A DNA stretch of 64,000 bases, from positions 558,001 through 622,000 of the forward strand of contig JAIUPT010000021.1 in NCBI GenBank assembly GCA_022315425.1, written 5' to 3'. The notes beneath the pieces were generated by a model, which worked only from the letters and a program-made list of their open reading frames with translations, was not told the DNA's origin and searched no databases. This DNA comes from Pseudevernia furfuracea (lineage: Eukaryota; Ascomycota; Lecanoromycetes; Lecanorales; Parmeliaceae). Positions 13,325-24,290 of the stretch are shown one piece after another (position 1 is the first letter of the stretch; every line of letters starts with the position of its first letter). The translations under genes and the position numbers were made by a program.

Positions 13325-13530
13325 TGTTAGAATTAGTATAGAGTCAAGTCATGTAGATGTATTAAATAAGACAACTAGATACAGAACAACTATATACTGG
13401 GAGGGAAGGTCATATATGTATGACTGAGTGAACCTGTCAAGGCACGCTAAGTCTAAAAGGGATAGTGTGTCAACAAAGGAATGCTAACATAGATAGATGT
13501 CATCAAGGGATGCGGAGTACGCTCGTAAAA
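13325..13530 (-). repeat. 5' LTR of Ty3 copy A1
   Basis: The 206-bp LTR starts TGTTAG on the plus strand and ends GCTCGTAAAA instead of GCTCGTAACA. Its last six bases merge into the 32-bp repeat that also flanks the other end of the element. Confidence 0.9.
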
Positions 13531-13556
13531 GATATTTCTTAGACTTCTGCAGAAGC

Positions 13557-16050
13557 TCTAGAATCTATAATAGACTAGAGAGATTCTCTATCGAGAATAG
13601 CAATGGGCTCGAATTGTAAATATTGTGAATTAAGAGTTTCTCGATTCGATTCGCTTTCTCTCTCTATCTAAGTCGAATTCTCAGCGTATTTATATTCTTT
13701 GTTACGAACTTCACATTTTAATTCTTCGAGTTTAGTCTCTTATTGATATAAAAGTATACTCTCGTATTCTTTCTCGAGCGATATGTTAAATGAAACTAAT
13801 TAGTCTTTGAATTGTACGAGAATTCTATATGCGAGTTGAAGCTTGATTCTTGAATCGCAAGTACGTCAGTATCTTGAATCTCTGAGTCTGCTAGCAAGAC
13901 AGTTATTGTTCTTAGTTTATTTCTTATGTTGTACTATAAGATTCTCAGCGTCGCGATATTCTTTATAAATCATCGTTGTCTGATATCTCTATATCTTCTT
14001 GATCTATAATTACTTCTACTTGCTGTGCTGACTGTATAACGCTTATTATCTCTTTTAACGTTGAGTTATACGTTATCTTTCTAGAGACGAAGATCTCGCT
14101 GATAGAGCTTCTCTGTTGAGAAGAAGATTACGTGATCTTTTCGAGAGCACTCGATACTACGATTGTCTGTTATTCTAGCGCTTCAGCGATAATAGAGAAT
14201 TAAAAGCGTATCGTTAATCTTTCTACTTTCTGCTTGTCTCTCTATATACTCTAACTTCTTCTTTGAGTCTTTGACGTCTCTCTTAACTCGATTATCTCTA
14301 AGACTATCTTTCTCTTCTTCTTTAAATTTATTAGTATAAATTCGTTATCTCTTTTTAGAGATATCGAAGGTAATCTCTTTCTTAGCGACTCATATAGTAG
14401 AAACTTAGTCGCTATTCTCTGACGCGTTCTCTAAGCTTTTTTAATTCTTACTGAGTAGATCTTCTCGTACGCTGCGTGATCTGTGCCTTCGCAGTTAACG
14501 CAGATCTTTAACGTTTCTGACGTCTTCTTTTGATAACTGCGTATATTATAATCTTGACTATATTCTGCGCAGCGCGTAGGGTTTAAGCACTTTCTAGTTA
14601 TATGTCTCTGTTTCTGATAGTTATAACACTATATAGCTATTGTTATCTGATCAAATCTTTTTACTCTCTTTATCTCACTTGCCTCGATTAGATATTTTCT
14701 AATAAGATCGTTAGTCATCTTCGCCGTCGCGACGTGTAATATCAGAGAGAAGTATAGCTTTCTCTCTCTTTCTACTGTCGCGTTAACGTCGTAACATTAT
14801 CGTGCCTTGACTATCTCGAGTTCTGAGTGCAGACTTCGATTCTCTATCTCTATCCTTTTCTTAATAACAGTCTAATTGTTTATATCGAATTTCGAAACTC
14901 TTATTTCGTGAATTATTACTGAGAAGAACTTTCTCACTATTACTATCGAATTATATATTTTTAATATTCATCTCGTATCTTTCTCGAGAGTCTTTCTGAT
15001 CTCTTACGTAGTCGTCTGTAGTAATAGATCTTCGCTTCGAAGTCTGTTCACTGTAATGATCTATTCTAACGAGATATGCTTCTGTTTATTCTTGAAGGCG
15101 ACGAGAATTCTTTCGCTCTTCATCTTCTTTATTGTTATTCTTTTCTTCTTTCTATATATGACTATCAAGATCTAACGCTTCTTTTTCGTGTTCTCGATTT
15201 CGAATAATATTAGACGTAAAGCTAACTTCGTTGCTTCGTTTGCTGTTAATTCGAACGAATTTTTCTATGCTTAGCTTTCTACTAAGAATCTATTTCGCGT
15301 GAGAGTACTTTCTTAGCTGTCGCAGTTCTCTCGTGAATTCTATTCTTTACTCTTTCTCTGACGTTCTTCGTTAGCTTTCTATATATATGCTTTGATCTAA
15401 TCTATGCTCCTCTAAAGCATCTTTCAAATTGACGCGTTTAGATTCTCGTACGACGTGTTTTCTATGATCTTTAGAGTCGTAATAGTCGTAGTTGTCTGTT
15501 TCTTCGCGTTTTCCACGTGTAGACTTGCTCTTCGTTCGTTGTTATTTGTTAGTAACGACGATATTCTTTTCGTCACGTTCTCGTGTCCCTCTTCTTCTTC
15601 GCTCTCGCGTCGGCGACGCTTCTCTCTCTTATCGATAACATAGTCTGCTGTTATTGTCTCAGTTGTCTTCTTCTTGCGTTTCTCAAACGCTTCGCTATCT
15701 ATTATTTTTCGACTTATCTCGTTCATCTCAAAAAATAATTAGATTAAGCACTTCGTTTAACGACGTAGTAATACGATATATGAAATCTTTATACTTGATA
15801 TCGAGATTGTTCAACAGTAATAAGACGAGTATTTACTCGTTTATTTTAGTTCTTATTCGACTAAGATCTTTCGACTTTACTCGTATATTAATAACGTATA
15901 TCTTTATAAAGTTGTTACTGCTTATTATTAACGTTATTTAGAGTTTTTATAATTTAATAAATCGAAGAACGAAATCTAAGTCAAAGTAATTATTTTTTAA
16001 TTTGATTCATCGATTTATAACAATCTTATCGTTCTTAATAACTTCGATTG
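13557..16050 (-). pseudogene. Tad1-like LINE, 5' part: ORF1 (Gag-like with CCHC) and start of ORF2 endonuclease
   Basis: Continuation of the LINE broken by copy A1. In the element's direction, ORF1 starts near 15723 (MNEISRKIIDSEAFEKRKKK, acidic and basic low-complexity runs). It reaches CCHC knuckles near 14640-14490 (CYNYQKQRHITRKC and CVNCEGTDHAAY). ORF2 then opens near 13945 with the endonuclease N-terminus (ILQYNIRNKLRTITVLLAD, DTDVLAIQESSFNSHIEF), the usual start of fungal LINE APE-type endonucleases. The limit at about 16050 is not a mapped end; 15730-16050 is assumed to be 5' UTR. Stops throughout. Confidence 0.75.
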
Positions 16051-16850
16051 ATTTATCTTCACACATAAAGTAAATTAGCTTAGACGCTTAATTATTCGTC
16101 TGCTTTTAAAACTTCAATTAAGTCTGATAGATCGTTATCTGAGTAGTCATAAATGCTAATGTGACTAATAGATTCGTTAAAAAGTTCTTATTTGCGTTCT
16201 AATCAACGTCTTATAAATTCGAGTATATTAGTGCACTCTTCATCTTTTTGATTCATAACTGATAGTTTTATTAATTTTTTAGCTTTAAGAAATTTCATAT
16301 CTGCGTCAATGTAGCATAAGATAATTAAATAGTTATTTTGAATTAACTATGTGATGTGATGTGATGCTATTAGTATATATAAAAGAATAAAATAGGGCTG
16401 AGCTAAAAAATCTTATATTTGTATGTGCAGCGAGCTGTAGTCAATATAAACCTCGACAGATCTACGCTTTTTGATTAGACTCGCTTTGTTAGCTCGCTAG
16501 ATCTCTCGAGCGCCCTTATCGAAAAATTTGATGACATCTTTTTGCAACTTCAATTATTCTATACTCTTAGCATATAATTTTCTTTTAAACTCTTAAATTA
16601 TAGAGTTAAATTTACGTATTCTAACACTATAAAAATTATTAAATTCGATCTACTATTTGTGATTTAAATTGACACTCGAATATATTGACGTTCAAATGCG
16701 TTCGAGATCGAAACATATTTCTTTCGCACCTGTTTATCTGTAATTATTCTTTTATCACTCTATTAACCTATCAATTGCTATAGATATAAATGCATTCGCT
16801 ATTAATAACTCTCGCTCCCATGTTTTCAGATCTATTAGATATCTATATCC
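16051..16850. other. AT-rich spacer between LINE and Helitron
   Basis: About 800 bp of RIP-like AT-rich DNA without a readable protein on either strand. It should contain the 5' end of the LINE and the 5' terminus (TC...) of the Helitron, but I could not locate either. A tandem GTGAT run occurs near 16352-16364. Confidence 0.4.
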
Positions 16851-18069
16851 CTTCTATCCGTCTCTTATAGCTCATATTAACGCGTTTAGACGACCTCTGA
16901 GCGAATCTATTATCGCCGATAATCGAGATAAGAGATCAGTTATCACATCTCTTAACAAGAATAAAAGATTCTCAAAGAGATCACGAACGGACTCATAGTC
17001 ATCGAGTTCACCTCTACTCTCTTCTCAAGTTAGTATTTCAGCCTCAGACGCGTTCTCGTCGTTCTCTTTTCAAACCTCTTAAGACGCGTTATATTCTTCT
17101 ATAGAAAATCAAGAAGTCAATAAAGAAGCACTTAATGTAGACTTTATAAAAAAATCGTTAAAAGACATATCGAATAACTTCTTTGAAGATATAGAGCTTA
17201 TATCGAATAACTTCTTTAAAGATATAGAGCTTTTAGACGATCTATTATCTTTCAGTTCTAACTTGAGTCTCTCGCAGTCTTTAGCACGGCTTCGACGTTA
17301 TATTACACGATATTCTTACACAGAAGAATCGAAGCGTCACTATTTGAGTCTCATAAATGTTATTTGTAACCGTTACGACGTCGCGTTCTTCAAGAATAAG
17401 ACTGAGGGATAATGTTATGACAAGGGAAACATCGAGATCGCTGGGCCTGAAACAGTTATTGAGAAAGATCAGTCTGAGGAGAACGATCCGATCTTTGAAA
17501 CGCGTGTAAACGATTTAGCGAACTCAGTGAACTAGAACGAGAATACTATAAATAAGATCCTGCACTCTTTGAAATTAGAAACGATTACCCTCATCGACGA
17601 CTGTAAGGAATTTCGTCGTCACAGCGTTTAATACAATAATACCGTCTTTATGATCTCATAGTAGATCACTATAAACTATGCTGTTACATTATATACGTGT
17701 AAAGTTTAGAAAGCAATTATCACTCACATGTTCGTTCTGACGTCGTCTGAGAGTGAAAAGTCGACATTTAATCAAATTTACATTATGAATAACACTTAGA
17801 AATAGACTATATATCGATATGATCTTCTTTCGATGCTTCTTTTAGTGCTAATAGACACGTCTAAATACGACTTTAACGAGAATATTAGTTAATCTCTTTA
17901 TCGCAAAATCGCTAGATATCTGAGAGATATCAATTCATATATTCAATTTCTCAAGTCTACGAGTGACAGACTAATAAACGAGATTAACATTCAGAGCTAT
18001 AAGCTGCTTTACGAAAATTCGAATCATCATAATGCACGAATCTATAATCGTTCTACTTCGAATGAGATT

Positions 18070-18074
18070 GTTAT
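18070..18074 (+). repeat. Target-site duplication GTTAT, left of Ty3 copy A2
   Basis: GTTAT immediately precedes TGTTAG of the left LTR. The same five bases follow the right LTR at 24291-24295. It marks the point where the Helitron was interrupted. Confidence 0.9.
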
Positions 18075-18280
18075 TGTTAGAATTAATACAGAGTCAAGTC
18101 ATGTAGATGTATTGAATAAGACAACTAGATATAGAACAACTATGTACTGGGAGAAAGAGTCATATATGTATAACTGAGTGAACCTGTCAAGGCACGCTAA
18201 GTCTAAAAGGGATAGTGTGTTAACAAAGAAATGCTAACACAGATAGGTGTCATTAAGGGATGCGAGATACGCTCGTAACA
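18075..18280 (-). repeat. 3' LTR of Ty3 copy A2
   Basis: A 206-bp LTR bounded by TGTTAG and GTAACA, with the degraded C-run of the polypurine-tract complement (CTATTCCCCTC) following at 18281. Confidence 0.92.
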
Positions 18281-18879
18281 CTATTCCCCTCTTCGAAAAA
18301 GACATGTTCTTATGACTGTACTAGAGTCGTTCGCTATGCATGCAGAAAGAAAGATAGAGAGCAGAAAACATGATGTTGAGAAATCGACGCTAACCTTTTC
18401 TGTTATGATGCTGATTCCCAGTTGCTTCGATAACGTTTTGACGATATCACGTCGCTAGCATAACGTTATGCGATCGCAGAGGTGCTGAAATGATCTTCAT
18501 TGATGAAGAGTTGAAGAAATAATGATCATTAATGATTTTTGATGTAAGTGATCTACACGAAAAATGATTTGCGATCGGAGAAGAAAATCGCTAAATAAAG
18601 GTCTCTTATTGATCGATAGACGACTCGAATCGATAGTCGCGCGCTAAAGACGATATGTCGTTGCTTTCTCAGTTTCGACGTAACGTTTGTCTTCTATTGC
18701 AGCATTATTGATCTGATTAGGTGTCTCAGAGTCATTGCTGAAGATGTAATAGGGTTCAGAAAGTACTGAAAAGGGTTATGGGATTAGAGGGACCTGTGGA
18801 ACGAACGCGTAGTTGGGTAGTGAGCGGAAGGGTTCTGAGAGTGGAACGCAGGTCTGAGACTGGTTTTTGATAGTATTAT

Positions 18880-19480
18880 TAGACGTCGAATCATCTAGCG
18901 AAGGGCCTTGAGGTATTTCTTATGAAATTCTTTGACGACGTCTTTGACGTTGTCGAACTCCTCTCTGTCGACGTTATATCACGTAAGGTCTTTGTCGAAT
19001 CCTTCTCAATTGACTTGGTATTTGAGTCGATCTCAAGGCTTCTTGAAAGCGAGAATGTCGTCTACGACTTATTCTTTCAAGTCGTCAATTATTGTTAACT
19101 CGAGTGAAGAATTCTTCTAACCTGGCAAAGGATCTGTGACGACTAGACTCAGTAATTTGAGACTGAAAACGTCATGTATTCGCATAATTTTGAGCAGTTC
19201 CAGTCTATACGACGAACCGATCAAGACTTTAATCTTAAATGGATCATATTTCTTGTCATCAAGTTTCTTAAAAGGTCGAGTGCTGATGATGTTTTTGCTA
19301 TTGAGAAAGATCAAATTCTCTTTCTTGAATTTGACGTCCAGTCTATGCTGATTTATCTAAGCAATCATGACTCTCTGAGCTCTGTTCATATTGTCTCGTA
19401 TGTATTTCAAGATCTTCTGCATGTTGTCAGCAATGTCTTCGACCTTGACGGCGTCTAGACGTTTTCGAGTGATAGCGTAG
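18880..19480 (-). pseudogene. Integrase C-terminus and chromodomain of copy A2
   Basis: Minus 19314-19117 gives FLNSKNIISTRPFKKLDDKK and YRLELLKIMRIHDVFSLKLL, the integrase GPF/Y-like module, with the chromodomain after it. Just upstream lies the deletion scar near 19490. The A2 reading is closer to the expected family sequence than A1 here (HDVF retained), so A2 is less mutated in this part. Confidence 0.75.
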
Positions 19481-19619
19481 ACCGTTCAGAGCACTCCTCG
19501 TTATTCTTGTTGACAATAACTACTCTATAATAAATGAGGTCATCAATTGCATTGATAGCGTATTTCGTGTCGTCGAGTTTCAAGCGATTCGAGATCAGAA
19601 TAATTTGATACTATTGTCG

Positions 19620-21797
19620 AACCCTTTCGTCGTTGAAACTGCTTGATTTTAATTCAGTCATTCTGATAAGGGCGTCTGCCTTAACGTTTTATGGGCCAGG
19701 TCTGTAGACGATTTTGATATTGTACTCGAACAGCATATTCAAATAGCGAGTCTATCTACGGCTGAGATCTCGTCCTTCGACGAAATACATTAGACCCTTG
19801 TGATTAGTGAAGATCTTGACTGAGACGTCTGTGCATTTCAATTCGGGTCGTCAATGCTCGAGACAACGAATAATTGTCAGCAACTTCTTGTCGTAGATTT
19901 GATAGTTATATTCTATCGATATGAGATTCTTGCTGTAAAAGATAATCGAATATAAGACTTCTTCGTCGTCATATTGAAAAAGAATCCCATCGTTGACGTA
20001 ATCGAAAGAGTCAGTCTCGAGTATAACTTCTTTGAACCTATCAAAATAACGCAGGGCTGGGGCCTAAGTGACTACTATTTTGAGTTGATTGAATGCTTGT
20101 TAACATGCAGTAGACCACTCAAAAATGACGTTCTTGCGTGTGAGGCGGATTAGTGATTTAACAATCTTTGAGAAGTTCTTGATAAACCGTCTATAAAAAT
20201 TGTAAAAGTCAACGAATGACTGAGTTTTCTTGAGATTGATCGATGTACTCCAGTCGATCACCGCGTCAACTTTACTCGAGTTCATTCGTAATTCTTCGAT
20301 GAATATGAGAAGCCTCAAGAATTTGATCTCTTGAACGTGAAATTCGCACTTGAGAATATCTACTTGTAGATCGACCTCTCGTAGTCTCTGAAGAATAAGT
20401 CGAATATATTTAACGTGTTTCTTCTTGATTTTGCTGTAAATAAGAATATCGTTTAGATATGTCTGATAGAAGTCATTGAGATAGTCGAAAAGAATATTAT
20501 TCATGTATTGCTGATAGTTGACGAGTTCATTGATCAGTTCGAATAACAACACTCGATACTTGTATATCTTAAGAGAGATGATAAAGATAGTGAAATCTTC
20601 GCTATTCGAATACATTCGAAGTTTGTTGAATGCTGCTATGATATTCAGACGTGTCATGTACTTGTAACTCTGAATTCTAATTAGAACTTCATCTATGAGA
20701 GAAATGAGATAGCGATTTCTCTTGATTATTTGATTGAGTCTTCTATAGTCGACACAAAACCGCAGATCATCATTTGACTTCTCAGCGAATAGTATAAGAG
20801 AGGCGAATAATGCTTGACTGAGGACTATGAAGTCTTTCTTCAAATGCTCGTTCAAATACTTCTTAACCTATTTCAACTTTGAATTCGAAATGAAATAGAT
20901 GCGGCTACGAGAAAGTTTTGCCTTGTCAGCCTCGTCTATAAATTTCAATTTGTGATCACATTCTCGATGAGAAGACAATTCGTCTGTCTTAGATCTATCG
21001 AATACGTTCAAGAAGTCATGATATTCCTTCGACAACTTCTTCTTGACGTCCTCGAAGATTAATTCCTTCGTGTTATTAACTCGAATAGTAGTATATAATT
21101 CACAGCATTTCTTATATTTGAGTTTCGAATAGTATAAGCACGATTCATTGACTAGTATTCGCGAGTTTCGAACGAACGATGACGATATAGAGTTATGAAT
21201 CTCGCTTAATGTTATGCTGAACAACTTGTTTATCTTATTACTTGTTAACATATAAAACGCAGATGCTTCTATTTCTACGATATTTAGTGCATTCGATAAC
21301 GAGGTTCGTTGTTTCTTTGCGGCTCTTGAACTAGAAGTTCTTCGTGATTTAGAAGGCTGCTCAGAGAAGAATAATGACTCGAAGACGATCTCGTAGCCCT
21401 CGTCTTCGCACGTAGAAGTCGAAGATCGCTTGAGAGTAGATAAGAGAGATATTAATGAACTTAATGAACTTGATATAGACAAGAAAGACAAATTCTTCGA
21501 TAATAACGTTTGATTTTCATCGTGCTCGCAACGATCGAACACGAATAGAATCTTGTTCTTTAACATATTCAGCAAGACTTTATGCTTGTTTATTCATAAT
21601 TTACTTAATATCAAGTCGTGTTGTATAAGAGCGATCAACATGAGACATGTCCCTTCTCTATAACCGTTGACGTTTAGTTCAGAAAGAAGACAGTGTGTAA
21701 TAGGTCTTTTGAACAGTTTTCCGTCATAGCCTCGCAATGATTTGAATACAGACAGTGAGACTACTTCGAGTTTCAATTCTTTGCATGCTTGAGTCAC
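19620..21797 (-). pseudogene. Protease, RT and RNase H of copy A2
   Basis: Minus-strand blocks: protease end (TQACKELKLEVVSLSVFKSL, 21797-21594), linker (21575-20868), RT (20855-20100) with FCVDYRRLNQIIKRNRYLI and catalytic YLNDILIYSK, and RNase H to about 19620. The same Asp-to-Asn change in the RT box is present as in A1. Only a few stops separate the blocks, one of them between NSKLK and the next block at about 20866. Confidence 0.85.
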
Positions 21798-22065
21798 GCG
21801 AGACTCATTAAGAACGATGTTGACCCCCGTGCAGTCGCTGTCGACCAGAGTGTTCTTGAAAACGCATTTCTTGTTCTATGAGAATAGTGTAGTCACTATC
21901 CGAAATGAACGACGTGTCAATGAATCGTTGAGAATATCCACTAGGCACACTTCGTCGTTGCCTCTTTCCGTGTCTTTGAAAGAGGCTAGGCGTTTCTCGA
22001 GTCGAAAGAGTTAGCATCGTGATACTCCTCGTCGTCGTCAATGAGGTCCTTAGTGTCGTAAGCGT

Positions 22066-23181
22066 TCATGACGTGTACTCTGACGTCCAGTGCGGCCTTT
22101 TTTCCGGCCTGAGTCTGCTCATTTGAGCAGTCCCTCTTCTGATGACCTGGACGTTCACATTAAAAGCATACATACTCTTTCTTGATCTTGACCGCGAGTG
22201 AAAAAGTTGTCTTGTTAGCAGAAGTGATCGATGTAGTCGGTGTAGCAACGAGAGTGATACGTCTTATTGAGACTACATAGGTGGGTGAAAGACGACCGAA
22301 GCGAGGTGTATAGATCTTCTTTTGAATCAGAGTCTGTTTGACGTGTTCTTTCTATCTATCGAGTTTCTGAGATCGTAGAGTGTTGTCCGTCTTGATTAAG
22401 TAGTCTCTTATTGAGAGAAGTGTGCTGAAATTTGCACTGAGGCCATTGACATCGATAAATTTGATGTTGAGTTTGATATTCAATTTCTTCGCGAGATCAT
22501 TCATTAGAGAGTCAGCTCTTCATCTAATCGCTTGAATTTTGTGAAGAAATCGCGGAAAGATAGCTTCGATGCTTGGATTAGAGAGTCATATTCTCGTCTA
22601 GCGTTTACGCGACGATCGATGTTCTAATAGAACTCCGCGAGGTCATTCATGACGTTCTAAACTGTCATATATGAATTAAAGAAGTTGAGTTGACGACGAA
22701 TAGCGACTGTCTTCTAAGTATCGTCTTCAACACGATTGACTATATAGATAATCTTAGATCGCTTAATTAAGTAGTGATCTTCGTTAACTATGAGTTTGTT
22801 CAGAATAACATTCGATTAGACCTATCAAGTAGGGTTTACATCGTCTGTAAACATTGCTAAGTTCGATATGCGAGTGAACTTCTTCGTCTTGTTGATTGCA
22901 GAAGAAACTTCGGCGGGGGCGAGAGCGAAGAAGGTCTGACCAGACCCAGTCTGCTTAATAGGCTCGTTCGAATTGAGTTATGCATGTTCTGCATTCAGAT
23001 ACTTCTTCTTGTATACACGAATAATGTCGTGAGATTCGAAGAGTTTGATCTGAAGGCGATCGACTTCTTTATGCAATTGATCTTTCTCTTTCTCGACGCG
23101 AGACTTCTCTTTGCTCAACGTGTCGTAGTGAATGTCTACATGAAGGCACTGATCTCGCTTATAGCGAAGATTCATTAACAT
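22066..23181 (-). pseudogene. Gag of copy A2 with CCHC knuckle
   Basis: Coiled coil at 23181-22978 (SKEKSRVEKEKDQLHKEVDR) and Gag core to about 22380. A well-preserved zinc knuckle lies near 22170-22130, reading KKEYVCF, a stop, then CERPGHQKRDC on the minus strand: C-x2-C-x4-H-x4-C with one in-frame stop between the first two cysteines. Confidence 0.7.
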
Positions 23182-24084
23182 TTTTATGACATCGTTTGAT
23201 CGCTTCTAGAATCACTGTTGTAACTAGATAACGTTGAAAATCTTTCAGACGTTCTCTATGTCAGTGACGTTATTCTCTGACACGATCGAGTAGCGTCTAT
23301 TCTTTGCTTGCTTCTTCACTATCTTGAATGCATCTTTTGTGTTCGTGCTTTCTGACATATTAAATAATTTCTTTAAAGAGAAAAGAAAAGAAGAGGAGAG
23401 TGCTTAAGTTACTTCGAAAAGTAAGACGACAGTCGAGGAGAAGATGTTAGAGAGAATCGAAGTGTTTTCGATTTTGTTTTAATATTAAAAGAAAAAAGTG
23501 TCAAAAAGCTGCGGGATGTCGATTTTCTTTGTTTCTGATGTAACTTTTTTATTTGCTAATCGTTTGACATCTAGCAAAGAATATAAATACTTTGAAGTGT
23601 ATTCTTTGTGAAGGTGTTGTTCTAATGAGGTGATTTGTTGACAAATTCAGATATGAAGTCTCGGCGGGGTAGAATTTGCGAGCAGAGAAGCAGTATTAGT
23701 CTCAGAGAAGGTTTTCTTGCGGAGAATACTATAAAGACGTTTATTAATCGAATCGAGCGTCGTTTAAACCTCTTATATTGAAACGTTTTGTCCTTGAAAT
23801 AAGACGTTCAGAACTCGATTTGAATATGTGATTGAAAAATGTTTTGTGATGGTTGATTTTGGTGATTTCTTTATGATTCGCTAATCTTACGAATATTTCA
23901 GCTATTCTTTATTCTCTGACTGTTCATGAGACCGTTTTTCGCCTTGAAAACGATTTGTCTATATAATAGACTAACTCAGAGATACGATATCTTATTAATA
24001 CTAAGTTCTTAACAAAGCTTCTGTTAGTTAACTTCTTTGAATTCGATTGCTGTCACGAATAAAGTGAGGGTGATCTAGTTATAG

Positions 24085-24290
24085 TGTTAGAATTAGTATA
24101 GAGTCAAGTTATGTAGATGTATTAAATAAGACAACTAGATATAGAACAACTATGTACTGGGAGGGAGGGCCATATATGTATGACTGAGTGAACCTATCAA
24201 GGCACGCTAAGTCTAAAAGGGATAGTATGTCAACAAAGGAATACTAACATAGATAGGTGTCATCAAGAGATGCGGAGTACGCTCGTAACA
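24085..24290 (-). repeat. 5' LTR of Ty3 copy A2
   Basis: A 206-bp LTR, TGTTAG...GTAACA, followed by the second GTTAT of the target-site duplication at 24291-24295. Confidence 0.92.

Larger units (their letters stand above)
6456..13530 (-). mobile_element. Ty3/gypsy chromovirus copy A1, full length, RIP-inactivated
   Basis: A 7075-bp element on the minus strand with 206-bp LTRs at both ends. The order in its own direction is LTR (13530-13325), leader, Gag with coiled coil, CCHC knuckle, protease, RT-RNase H, integrase, chromodomain, G-rich polypurine tract (6673-6662) and LTR (6661-6456). All coding parts carry stops. It sits inside the LINE: LINE endonuclease sequence flanks both sides. It is not flanked by a 5-bp TSD but by a 32-bp direct repeat (6425-6456 and 13525-13556), and both LTR termini are altered. 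Copy A2 at 18075-24290 is the same family. Confidence 0.9.
18075..24290 (-). mobile_element. Ty3/gypsy chromovirus copy A2, integrase-deleted
   Basis: A 6216-bp minus-strand element of the same family as A1, with 206-bp LTRs (18075-18280 and 24085-24290) and a perfect 5-bp TSD. It is 859 bp shorter than A1. The difference is one internal deletion near 19490, where sequence equal to A1 position about 7862 jumps to A1 position about 8704, removing most of the integrase zinc finger and catalytic core. All frames are broken by RIP-type stops. It lies inside the Helitron. Confidence 0.93.
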
